Positions 4,574 to 11,493 of a stretch of 11,493 bases of DNA are shown one piece after another (positions within the stretch are counted from its first letter, which is position 1; each line of letters starts with the position of its first letter). Source of the stretch: WYEG01 sp049414625 (GTDB lineage: Bacteria > Desulfobacterota > Thermodesulfobacteria > Thermodesulfobacteriales > Thermodesulfobacteriaceae); assembly GCA_049414625.1 (NCBI GenBank), contig JBMSAU010000128.1:1-11493 (forward strand). The letters run 5' to 3'. The position numbers were made by a program, and so were the translations under genes. The notes beneath the pieces were generated by a model. That model was not told where the DNA came from and did not search any database. It saw nothing but the letters and a program-made list of their open reading frames with translations.

Positions 4574-5593
4574 ATGTTTTCGGCACTACTCTTTGAAAAG
4601 CTCGATGATAACAAGGTAAAGTGTAATCTCTGCAATCATCATTGCGTTATTCCTCCGGGTAAAAGGGGTATCTGCGGGGTTAGAGAAAATCAAGGAGGGC
4701 ACCTTTTTAGCTTGGTCTATGGAAAAATCATAGCGGAAAACGTAGACCCAATAGAGAAAAAACCCCTCTATCATTTTTTGCCTGGGAGCCTTTCTTACTC
4801 CATTGCCACTGTAGGATGTAATTTTCAGTGTAGCTTTTGCCAAAATTATGAAATCTCTCAGTATCCTCGGCTTTTTGAGGGAGAGATTCTGGGAAAAAGG
4901 AGGAGCCCTGAGGATATTGTTCAGGGAGCAAAAATAACAGGATGTAAAAGCATCTCCTACACCTATACTGAACCAACCATATTCTTCGAGTTTGCCCTTG
5001 ATACTGCAAGGCTTGCTGCTTCACTGGGATTAAAGAATGTGTTCGTTTCAAACGGTTATATGACTAAGGAAGCGGTTGACCTAATCAAGCCCTATCTTCA
5101 TGGAATAAACGTAGACTTAAAATCCTTTAGAGAAAGCTTCTACCAAAAAATATGCAAGGCGAAGCTTTTACCAGTTTTAGAAACTTTAAAATATCTGAAG
5201 CATAGCGGAATTTGGGTCGAGATTACAACTTTGATCATTCCTGGAGAAAACGATGACCCATCTGAGCTTCGAGAAATGGCAAGGTTTATTAAGAATGAGC
5301 TTGGGGCTGAGACTCCTTGGCATATATCTCGCTTTTTCCCTCGCTTTCGCATGCTTGATAAACCGGTAACCCCGCTTGAAACTTTACAAAAAGCCTACTA
5401 CATAGGGAAAGAAGAAGGTTTGTATTACATCTACATTGGAAATGTTCCAGGCAACGAGACCGAACATACTTACTGTCCAAAGTGCCAAGGCTTGGTTATC
5501 AAAAGAGAAGGATTCTTTGTCGTTGAAAACAAGTTAGAAGCAGATGGAGCTTGCCCCTTCTGTGGATACCGCTTGGAAGGAGTTTGGAGATAA
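4574..5593 (+). CDS. amrS: AmmeMemoRadiSam-type radical SAM enzyme (AmrS, COG1180 family)
   Basis: A 339-residue member of the PflA-like radical SAM group known as AmrS. The radical SAM cluster motif is C82-N-F-Q-C86-S-F-C89, followed by the expected S-Y-T-Y-T-E-P segment (about 128-134) and the N-V-D-L-K motif. A Cys-rich N-terminus (C17, C20, C24, C34; C-x-x-C-x-x-x-C) and a C-terminal C-P-K-C / C-P-F-C pair (301/304 and 327/330) look like metal-binding sites. The family usually co-occurs with MEMO and AMMECR1 domain proteins; the reaction is not firmly known, and neither partner is in this window. The ATG at 4574 fits the family start, but no good ribosome site precedes it (only AGGA at 4556-4559), and I found no convincing promoter in the upstream gap. 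It is the only plus-strand gene here and its last 60 bp overlap rlmN tail to tail. Confidence 0.88.
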   Translation: MFSALLFEKLDDNKVKCNLCNHHCVIPPGKRGICGVRENQGGHLFSLVYGKIIAENVDPIEKKPLYHFLPGSLSYSIATVGCNFQCSFCQNYEISQYPRLFEGEILGKRRSPEDIVQGAKITGCKSISYTYTEPTIFFEFALDTARLAASLGLKNVFVSNGYMTKEAVDLIKPYLHGINVDLKSFRESFYQKICKAKLLPVLETLKYLKHSGIWVEITTLIIPGENDDPSELREMARFIKNELGAETPWHISRFFPRFRMLDKPVTPLETLQKAYYIGKEEGLYYIYIGNVPGNETEHTYCPKCQGLVIKREGFFVVENKLEADGACPFCGYRLEGVWR

Positions 5594-6622
5594 TACTCTT
5601 CGTCTTAGCTGGCCGCAGGCGGCAGATATTTCGAGACCTTTGCTTTTCCTAACGGTAGTGAGTATACCCCTATTCAACAGATACCGTTGAAAGGCTTCAA
5701 CCCTTTCTGGCTCTGGTCGTTTAAAAGGTAACTCAGGATGAGGATTAAAGGGGATAAGGTTTACCTTTACTTTTAAGCCCTTTAGGAAGCGATAAAGCTT
5801 TTCAGCATGTTCTTCTCCGTCGTTTATGTCTTTAAGTAAGACATATTCAATAGTTGTCCTTCCGTTTTTTATACGGGGAAAGGCTTTTATGGACTCCCAT
5901 AAATCGGAAAGGGGGTATTTCTTAACACCGGGCATAAGATAATCCCTCAAAGATTGGTCTGCTGAGTGAAGAGAAACTGCTAAAGCGGTGGGAAAATCCT
6001 TGGACAGAGCCCAGATCTTAGGGACTATACCTGCTGTTGACACGGTAAGCCTTTTTCTGCTGAAATTAAAACCTTCTTGATCGGCGAGAATTTTTAAGCT
6101 TTGGACAAGGTTTGTGTAGTTTGCTAAGGGCTCACCCATTCCCATGAAAACAATGTTTCGCAAGGGCAAACTTTCTCCCTTCTCCTTCAACCATCTTTTA
6201 GCAAGCACCACTTGAGAAATGATCTCCCAAGTTTCTAAATTCCTTTTAAAGCCAGAACGAGCGGTTAAGCAAAATTTGCATCCCATAGCACATCCAACCT
6301 GAGAGGAAACACAAAGGGTAAAGTGGTCCCTCTCTGGTATCAGAACCATTTCTATGACTTCTCCGTCTTTTAACAACAGAGCAAACTTCGTAGTCCCATC
6401 TTGCGCGGTTTGTATTTCTATTACTTCTGGGAGTTCAAGGCTAAACACCTCCGATAGTTTAGCACGAAGTGCTTTAGGTAGGTCTGTCATCTCGTAAAAT
6501 GATAGGGCAGCCTTTGCTGTTAGCCAATGATAAACTTGCCTTGCGCGATAGGGTTTCTCTCCAAGGGCTATAATGTAATTAGTTAGCTCATCAAGGGTGA
6601 GACCGCGGGCGTTGACCTTCAT
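5534..6622 (-). CDS. rlmN: Dual-specificity 23S rRNA A2503 / tRNA A37 C2-methyltransferase RlmN
   Basis: A radical SAM methylase that places the C2 methyl on A2503 of 23S rRNA and, in many bacteria, on A37 of tRNAs. Visible landmarks of the 362-residue protein: C111-A-M-G-C115-K-F-C118 for the 4Fe-4S cluster, G-M-G-E-P at 161-165 for SAM binding, and the methyl-carrying cysteine C336 in A-A-C-G-Q-L-R near the C-terminus. An E-M-V-L-I-P-E segment (91-97) precedes the cluster. The ATG at 6622 begins 7 nt after the serA stop, with no strong Shine-Dalgarno, so translational coupling to serA is likely. The product runs 26 residues past C336, a longer tail than typical for the family, and that tail is what overlaps the end of amrS. 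Confidence 0.95.
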   Translation of the reverse strand: MKVNARGLTLDELTNYIIALGEKPYRARQVYHWLTAKAALSFYEMTDLPKALRAKLSEVFSLELPEVIEIQTAQDGTTKFALLLKDGEVIEMVLIPERDHFTLCVSSQVGCAMGCKFCLTARSGFKRNLETWEIISQVVLAKRWLKEKGESLPLRNIVFMGMGEPLANYTNLVQSLKILADQEGFNFSRKRLTVSTAGIVPKIWALSKDFPTALAVSLHSADQSLRDYLMPGVKKYPLSDLWESIKAFPRIKNGRTTIEYVLLKDINDGEEHAEKLYRFLKGLKVKVNLIPFNPHPELPFKRPEPERVEAFQRYLLNRGILTTVRKSKGLEISAACGQLRRRVLSPNSFQAVSTEGASSICF

Positions 6623-6629
6623 AGGTTTT

Positions 6630-8210
6630 TTATAGCTCTAAGGCTTTTACTAAATAAACAGTAGGTTCCTTTTGTAATTCTTCAAGGGCTTCTTGGGTTG
6701 GAGGCTGGTCTAAGGAAAGAAGGATTATGTTTCTTTTTTTCATGGGGTCTTGTCCAACATACATTCTTGCAATGTTAAGGTTGTGCTTGCCAAGGATGGT
6801 TCCGATCTTTCCAATGACTCCAGGTCGGTCTTCGTTAAAGATGAAGAGCATATGACCTTCCGGTAGTGCGTCAAGGCGAAAGTCGTTGATCTTCACGATC
6901 CTTGGTTCATTTTTTCCAAAGATTGTCCCTTCAACCAAAATAGAATCTTTGGAGGATAGGACTTTTACTCTAACAAGGGAAGTGAAATCCTCCGCTGATT
7001 CTGTTTTAATCTCCGAAACCTTGATATTTCTTTCCTTTGCCCGAATTAGGGCGTTTACATAGTTTACATCTTCTTTAAGGTAGGGGCTGAGGAGCCCTTT
7101 GACCAGGGCAACAGTTGCTGGCTTTACATCAAGCTTTGCTACCTCACCAAGATAGGTTATCTCAACCTCAGTGATTGCTCCTTCTATCAATTGAACGGCA
7201 AAACTTCCGAGCCTTTCTGCAAGGTTAAGAACAGGCTTTAACACTGCTAAAGCTTCCCCAGTGATGGCTGGAACATTTACCGCATTTCTAATAATGCCGT
7301 GCAAGAGATAATCAACCACCTGTTTTGCAATTTCAACCGCAACCACCTTTTGAGCTTCAACCGTTGAAGCACCCAAGTGAGGAGTAACTACCACATTGTC
7401 AAGCTTTAAGAGAGGATGATCTGGGGGAACTGGTTCTTTTTCAAAGACATCAAGGGCTGCTCCGGCAAGATGTCCTGAGACCAGGGCTTCATACAGGGCA
7501 TTTTCATCGACGATACCTCCTCTTGCGCAGTTGATAAGATACGCCCCCTTTTTCATTTTACTAATTGTTTCTTTGTTTAATAGATGATAAGTTTCTTTTG
7601 TTAAGGGGGTATGAATGGTTACAAAGTCTGATCGGGAAAGAAGCTCATCAAGGCTTACAAGCTCGATCCCTTTCTCCTTAGCAACCTCCGGTGATACGTA
7701 GGGGTCGTATGCAAGGACTTTCATCTTAAAGCAAAGAGCTCTTTCCGCGACAATGCTACCAATCCTCCCAAGACCGATGATCCCTAAAACTTTACCGTTT
7801 AGTTCAACTCCCATAAACTTTTTTCTATCCCAGACCCCAGATTTAACTGCAACGTTTGCCTGGGGAATGCGTCTTGCTAAAGAGAGGAGAAGGGCAAAGG
7901 TATGCTCAGCAGCAGAGAGGGTATTACCCCCTGGGACATTCATTACTACGATACCTTTTTCAGTTGCTTTTGCGACATCAACGTTATCAAGCCCGGTTCC
8001 TGCTCTACCAATGACCTTAAGTCTTTTGGCATGCTCGATTATCTCTTTCGTTACCTTTGTTCCGCTGCGGATAATCAAAGCATCCGCATCCTCGATTTCT
8101 TTCTTTAGTTCTTCTGGGAGTAAGCCTGGTTTATAAATAACATTAAGCCCTGCTGAACGAAGTATCTCTAAACCTTCTTCTGAAAGAGTATCCGAAACAA
8201 GGACCTTCAT
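6630..8210 (-). CDS. serA: D-3-phosphoglycerate dehydrogenase SerA
   Basis: It catalyses the first committed step of serine synthesis, NAD-dependent oxidation of 3-phosphoglycerate to 3-phosphohydroxypyruvate. The 526 residues match the long three-domain form: substrate and nucleotide domains with G-L-G-R-I-G (146-151), D169 at the end of the second strand of the Rossmann fold, catalytic R230, E259 and H278 (spacing as in the family), then an intervening ASB domain (about 315-450) and a C-terminal ACT domain (about 454-526, N-E-D-R-P-G-V-I-G) of the type that can bind serine for feedback control. GGAGG at 8216-8220, 5 nt before the ATG, supports the start. A likely promoter lies at 8265-8293, and rlmN follows 7 bp downstream. 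Confidence 0.97.
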   Translation of the reverse strand: MKVLVSDTLSEEGLEILRSAGLNVIYKPGLLPEELKKEIEDADALIIRSGTKVTKEIIEHAKRLKVIGRAGTGLDNVDVAKATEKGIVVMNVPGGNTLSAAEHTFALLLSLARRIPQANVAVKSGVWDRKKFMGVELNGKVLGIIGLGRIGSIVAERALCFKMKVLAYDPYVSPEVAKEKGIELVSLDELLSRSDFVTIHTPLTKETYHLLNKETISKMKKGAYLINCARGGIVDENALYEALVSGHLAGAALDVFEKEPVPPDHPLLKLDNVVVTPHLGASTVEAQKVVAVEIAKQVVDYLLHGIIRNAVNVPAITGEALAVLKPVLNLAERLGSFAVQLIEGAITEVEITYLGEVAKLDVKPATVALVKGLLSPYLKEDVNYVNALIRAKERNIKVSEIKTESAEDFTSLVRVKVLSSKDSILVEGTIFGKNEPRIVKINDFRLDALPEGHMLFIFNEDRPGVIGKIGTILGKHNLNIARMYVGQDPMKKRNIILLSLDQPPTQEALEELQKEPTVYLVKALEL

Positions 8211-8264
8211 ACCTGCCTCCTATTTAGTAAGAAAAAAAAATAAAAAAAAGAGTGGTCGATGAAA

Positions 8265-8293
8265 ATTTTACTCCAATTTATGCTCTATGCCAA
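8265..8293 (-). promoter_or_regulatory. Likely sigma70 promoter of serA-rlmN
   Basis: TTGGCA (8288-8293) and TAAAAT (8265-8270) each match five of six consensus bases, with a 17-nt spacer on the minus strand. The transcript should start near 8258, giving a leader of about 48 nt. That leader contains a nearly pure U tract (8232-8250 on the complement, broken by single A and C) before the ribosome site. No stable stem precedes the tract, so it is not a clear terminator for the upstream gene. Confidence 0.65.
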
Positions 8294-8311
8294 GAAAATT
8301 TTAACCTTTAA

Positions 8312-9100
8312 CTAAAACCATTGCCAAGGTGAGTTGGATGGTGGAGGGGTAGGCGAGGGAAGCGGAGACGAGGGAATAATGTAAGGCTGGTGAGTTGGTG
8401 ATGGAAAGTTTGGTTGAATTTGTAGGTAAGGCTGAGATTGGGATAAAGGGAATAACGGAGTTGGTGGTGGAGGTGGGGATGGGATGTCTATCTTAACAAA
8501 CAGTCTATCTTTGTCTTTAAAAAATAGGTCTGCAATGTAGGGGACAGGATTAAGCTTGCTAAGTCCTGAGGTTATTTTATTTTTTAAACCCCTTTTCTCT
8601 ATCTCTTTAATCTCTTGGGTTTTAGGAGTTGTCTGCCCTAACATCGGTATTTTTTGGCTTTCTTCAATTAAAGCGTTTCTTGCTCTATTAAGGTCTGAGC
8701 TGAATTTTGAGATAAATTCTTGAGGTGAGGGGGCTTCTGATGCTGAAAAAATCAGTTTATTCTCTTTATATACTTCTATCTCGTAGCTTGCCTTTTCAGG
8801 GTATAGGGCAATGTTTATCTTTGCTTTCATCTGGGCATTAGGGATGCTTTCTCCAACCCTTGGGACTATGATGTTTTGGACTGCAAGCCTGCTTTCGATC
8901 ATGTTGATAAGTCCACCAGTCAAGTATTTATACTCTTCAGCAGAAGAATAGGTTAGCTCTACGGGTAGTATCATAGGTTTTGCTTGGGTTATAGGGACAA
9001 ATAGAAAGTTTAAGATGAGGAAGATGAAGATAAGAAGGAGGGCTTTAGGGGAAAGCCCTCCGCCCTTTGAATTACTTTTCCTCAGACCTTTGTTTTTCAA
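8312..9100 (-). CDS. Secreted protein of unknown function with Pro-rich tail
   Basis: A 262-residue protein I do not recognise. A basic start (MKNKGLRKSNSKGGG) leads into a hydrophobic stretch (about 17-36) and a likely signal peptidase I site at T-Q-A|K (after 40), so it is exported. Residues 41-135 form a compact alpha/beta-like region starting K-P-M-I-L-P-V-E-L-T, vaguely like the N-terminal module of some envelope proteins with VCBS or FG-GAP repeats; this is weak. Residues 150-200 are charged, and 207-262 are Pro/Ser-rich (five Pro in a row at 209-213), ending P-W-Q-W-F. The start is TTG (9098-9100), inside the end of ppsA with a 29-bp overlap; an AAGGAG lies too close (1 nt) to be ideal, and no better start precedes the signal peptide. 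A perfect hairpin covers codons 14-21. Confidence 0.7.
   Translation of the reverse strand: MKNKGLRKSNSKGGGLSPKALLLIFIFLILNFLFVPITQAKPMILPVELTYSSAEEYKYLTGGLINMIESRLAVQNIIVPRVGESIPNAQMKAKINIALYPEKASYEIEVYKENKLIFSASEAPSPQEFISKFSSDLNRARNALIEESQKIPMLGQTTPKTQEIKEIEKRGLKNKITSGLSKLNPVPYIADLFFKDKDRLFVKIDIPSPPPPPTPLFPLSQSQPYLQIQPNFPSPTHQPYIIPSSPLPSPTPPPSNSPWQWF
9037..9061 (-). terminator. Hairpin after ppsA, inside the next gene's signal-peptide codons
   Basis: GGAGGGCTTT / AAAGCCCTCC form a perfect 10-bp stem with a 5-nt loop, 10 bp after the ppsA stop. On the minus strand it is followed by TTCTTATCTTCATCTTC, pyrimidine-rich but without a clean U run. It could act as a partial terminator or attenuator, or as a 3'-end stabiliser of ppsA mRNA. 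Because it lies inside the coding sequence that starts at 9100, it would also control expression of that gene. Confidence 0.55.
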
Positions 9101-11493
9101 GCTCCTTTTCCTTTTCGGCTACGATTAACCTTGTTTTTACAACAGTATCGGGTGTTAAGCTTATAGAGTCGATGCCACATTCTACCAAGAATTCGGCAAA
9201 GTCTGGGAAGTCGCTTGGTGCCTGACCGCAGATACCGATCTTTCTATTCATTCTTTTAGCCGTCTGGATTACTTCTTTGATGAGCTTCTTTACCGCTGGA
9301 TTTCTTTCATCATAAAGATGAGAAACAAGCTCTGAGTCTCTATCCAAACCAAGGGTGAGCTGAGTTAGGTCGTTTGAGCCAATGGAGAATCCATCAAAGA
9401 CCTTGGCAAATTCTTCAGCTAAGACCACGTTGCTTGGGATTTCACACATAACATAGACTTCAAGCCCGTTTTCACCCTGCTTAAGCCCATATTTTTCCAT
9501 GATGCTTATAACTTTTTTCCCTTCCTCAGGTGTTCGGCAGAAGGGAATCATTACTTTGATGTTGGTTAGCCCCATCTCATCCCTTGCCTTTTTTAAGGCT
9601 TTACACTCTAAGGCAAAGGCTGGCTCAAACTTTGGGTCATAGTAACGGGAAGCTCCACGCCATCCGATCATTGGATTGTGTTCAACAGGCTCAAAGAGAA
9701 AACCACCTATCAGATTGGCATATTCGTTACTCTTAAAATCTGAGAGCCTTACTATGACATCTTTAGGATAGAAGGCGCAAGCAATAGTTGCTATTCCTTG
9801 AGCAAGCTTGTCCACGAAAAACTCAGCCTTATTCTCATAGCCATAGGTCCTATCCTCAATTATCTTTACCACTTTTGCAATCCTTTTATCGGTCTTAGCC
9901 TTTTCTTTGAGCTCATCAAAATAGACCAAAGCAAGAGGATGTATTCCAATGTGTGAGCCGATGATAAATTCTAAACGGGCAAGACCTACTCCGTCATTTG
10001 GAATCTGAGCCTGAGCAAAGGCTTGCTCAGGAATTCCTACGTTCATCATGATCTGGGTCTTCGTTTTGGGTAGATGCTCAAGGTCAATCCTTTCTACTTC
10101 AAAGGGGACAATCCCTTCAAGGACCCTACCTTCCTCACCCTGAGAACAATCAACGGTGATTTCTTGCCCTGTGGTTATCTTTTTGGTTGCTACTTCTGTG
10201 CCTACAATGCAGGGTATACCGAGTTCTCTTGAGACGATTGCTGCATGACATGTGCGACCGCCTTTATCAGTGACGATTGCTGAAGCTTTCTTCATGATGG
10301 GTTCCCAGTCTGGGTCAGTCATCGTGGTAACCAAAACTTCGCCCTCTTGAAACTCCGCGATTCTGCTGACATCAAGTATAACTCTGGCCTTACCTTGCCC
10401 GATCTTACTTCCTACTGCCTTCCCAGTGCAGATGACCTTCCCTTCGCCTTTTAGTTTGTATATTTCATAAAATTTTTGTTCTTTAATAGCATGGACTGTT
10501 TCTGGACGAGCTTGAACGATGTAGAGCTTACCTGTGCCAACAGTTTTACCGTCCCCATCTTTTGCCCATTCGATATCCATAGGACGTCCATAATGTTCCT
10601 CAATGATCAACGCCCAGCGAGCAAGGGTTAAAATTTCTTCATCGTCAAGCACAAAACGCTTTCTTTCATCGTAAGTGGTTTTAACCTCTTTTAAAGGTTT
10701 CCTTGGGTTTGAACCATAAACAAGCTTTACATCCTTTGAACCAAGCCTTTTTGAAACGATTGGTTTATAACCAAGCTTAAGGGTAGGCTTAAATACATAG
10801 AACTCATCCGGGTTAACTTTTCCTTGAACAACATACTCTCCAAGCCCCCAAGAACCAGTGATGTAGACAACATCCCTAAAACCGCTCTCGGTATCAAGGG
10901 TAAACATAACGCCAGAACAAGCAGAATCAGAACGAACCATCTTCTGGACAGCTACCGATAGATAAACATTGAAATGATCAAATCCTTTGTCTTCCCTGTA
11001 AGAGATTGCTCTATCTGTAAACAGAGAAGCAAAGCACTTTTTAACATGCTCAACTACCGCATCTTCTCCTCTTACATTAAGATAGGTCTCCTGTTGACCA
11101 GCAAAGGAGGCATCAGGAAGGTCTTCAGCGGTGGCTGAGGACCTTACCGCAACATCTAAATTTTTACCATACTCATCTTCAAGGATACGGTAGGCTTTTC
11201 TTATCTCCTCTTCAAGCTCCTTTGGCATTTGAGCGTTGAGAATGAGGTTTCTCACGATCCTTCCTCTACGTTGTAAATCAAGGACATCGTGGGTGTCAAG
11301 CCCTTTTAAGGCTTCCCTAATCTTGTCATCAAGATGGTTTTTTTGAATAAAGTATTTATAAGCCTCAGCGGTGACCGCAAACCCATCCGGAACGTTTATC
11401 CCCTTTGGTGTAAGTTTAGAATACATTTCCCCTAAAGAAGCATTTTTACCTCCGACCAAAGGGACATCTTTGTAAGAGATATCCTTGAAGAAA
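9072..11493 (-). CDS. ppsA: Phosphoenolpyruvate synthase (pyruvate, water dikinase), 5' end beyond window
   Basis: It converts pyruvate, ATP and water to phosphoenolpyruvate, AMP and phosphate, the entry to gluconeogenesis. The reading frame is open to the window edge; in-frame codons before 11459 encode F-F-K-D-I-S-Y-K-D-V-P, so about 806 residues are visible and only a few N-terminal ones are missing. Counting from the TTG at 11459: an ATP-grasp-like domain with A-V-R-S-S-A-T-A-E-D (104-113) and Y-I-V-Q-A-R-P-E (313-320), the swivelling phosphohistidine domain with G-G-R-T-C-H405, and the PEP-binding TIM barrel with G-S-N-D-L-T-Q and the catalytic cysteine C744 in G-I-C-G-Q-A-P-S. Length and all key residues are normal. 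The last 29 bp overlap the start of the secreted-protein gene. The promoter is outside the window. Confidence 0.97.
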   Translation of the reverse strand, partial: FFKDISYKDVPLVGGKNASLGEMYSKLTPKGINVPDGFAVTAEAYKYFIQKNHLDDKIREALKGLDTHDVLDLQRRGRIVRNLILNAQMPKELEEEIRKAYRILEDEYGKNLDVAVRSSATAEDLPDASFAGQQETYLNVRGEDAVVEHVKKCFASLFTDRAISYREDKGFDHFNVYLSVAVQKMVRSDSACSGVMFTLDTESGFRDVVYITGSWGLGEYVVQGKVNPDEFYVFKPTLKLGYKPIVSKRLGSKDVKLVYGSNPRKPLKEVKTTYDERKRFVLDDEEILTLARWALIIEEHYGRPMDIEWAKDGDGKTVGTGKLYIVQARPETVHAIKEQKFYEIYKLKGEGKVICTGKAVGSKIGQGKARVILDVSRIAEFQEGEVLVTTMTDPDWEPIMKKASAIVTDKGGRTCHAAIVSRELGIPCIVGTEVATKKITTGQEITVDCSQGEEGRVLEGIVPFEVERIDLEHLPKTKTQIMMNVGIPEQAFAQAQIPNDGVGLARLEFIIGSHIGIHPLALVYFDELKEKAKTDKRIAKVVKIIEDRTYGYENKAEFFVDKLAQGIATIACAFYPKDVIVRLSDFKSNEYANLIGGFLFEPVEHNPMIGWRGASRYYDPKFEPAFALECKALKKARDEMGLTNIKVMIPFCRTPEEGKKVISIMEKYGLKQGENGLEVYVMCEIPSNVVLAEEFAKVFDGFSIGSNDLTQLTLGLDRDSELVSHLYDERNPAVKKLIKEVIQTAKRMNRKIGICGQAPSDFPDFAEFLVECGIDSISLTPDTVVKTRLIVAEKEKELEKQRSEEK

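Noticed and set aside
7753..8136. Plus-strand open frames opposite serA
   Set aside because: They are shadows of the serA coding sequence with no ribosome sites and unlikely composition.
8222..8250. Intrinsic terminator of the secreted-protein gene at the U tract
   Set aside because: No stable stem immediately precedes the U tract on the minus strand.

Overview
The window looks like chromosome from a thermophilic, probably Gram-negative bacterium. The proteins are rich in Lys, Glu and Ile, GC looks moderate (low to mid 40s by eye), promoters are sigma70-like and strong GGAGG ribosome-binding sites occur. Type IV prepilin-like proteins, a phosphoenolpyruvate synthase, a complete three-domain SerA and an AmrS-type radical SAM enzyme together recall Thermodesulfobacteriota or a similar lineage. 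That placement is an impression from protein style, not a computed result.

Layout. (i) 1-441, minus: a coiled-coil protein made of 42-bp tandem repeats, cut short inside a repeat by a 1-nt insertion at position 7. (ii) 510-1217: no intact gene. It holds a palindromic dispersed element, a TTGTCA/TGACAA-bounded repeat and the frame-broken relic of an ExeA-like ATPase with a readable Walker A motif. (iii) 1218-3983, minus: a two-gene prepilin operon with a near-perfect promoter (TTGACA, 17 nt, TATAAT) and a strong intrinsic terminator. The first gene encodes a 616-aa cysteine-rich protein with a prepilin leader, Ig-like segments and a poly-glycine linker. The second encodes a 213-aa prepilin. 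A vestigial copy of a pilin gene start lies between them. (iv) 3985-4573: no intact gene. It holds a MITE-like element with terminal inverted repeats, a 17-bp tandem duplication and a probable relic of a PD-(D/E)XK nuclease or transposase-associated gene. (v) 4574-5593, plus: amrS. (vi) 5534-11493, minus: rlmN, serA, a secreted Pro-rich protein and ppsA (5' end outside the window). amrS and rlmN converge and overlap by 60 bp. serA has its own likely promoter and is followed 7 bp later by rlmN.

How the genes fit together. ppsA makes phosphoenolpyruvate from pyruvate, and serA draws 3-phosphoglycerate, formed further up gluconeogenesis, into serine. rlmN modifies rRNA and tRNA. The two prepilin-like proteins probably act as minor pilins or pseudopilins on the cell surface, possibly with the large one as an adhesive or tip subunit (inference). 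The pilin operon is bracketed by two related dispersed elements in the same orientation, and the surrounding gene-poor stretches are full of decayed genes. This makes the left 4.5 kb an accessory region, in contrast to the housekeeping right half. I see no tRNA, rRNA, CRISPR array or intact transposase. The most unusual items are the large Cys-rich pilin, the repeat elements around its operon and the hairpin buried in the ppsA/secreted-protein overlap; none amounts to a demonstrated new system.
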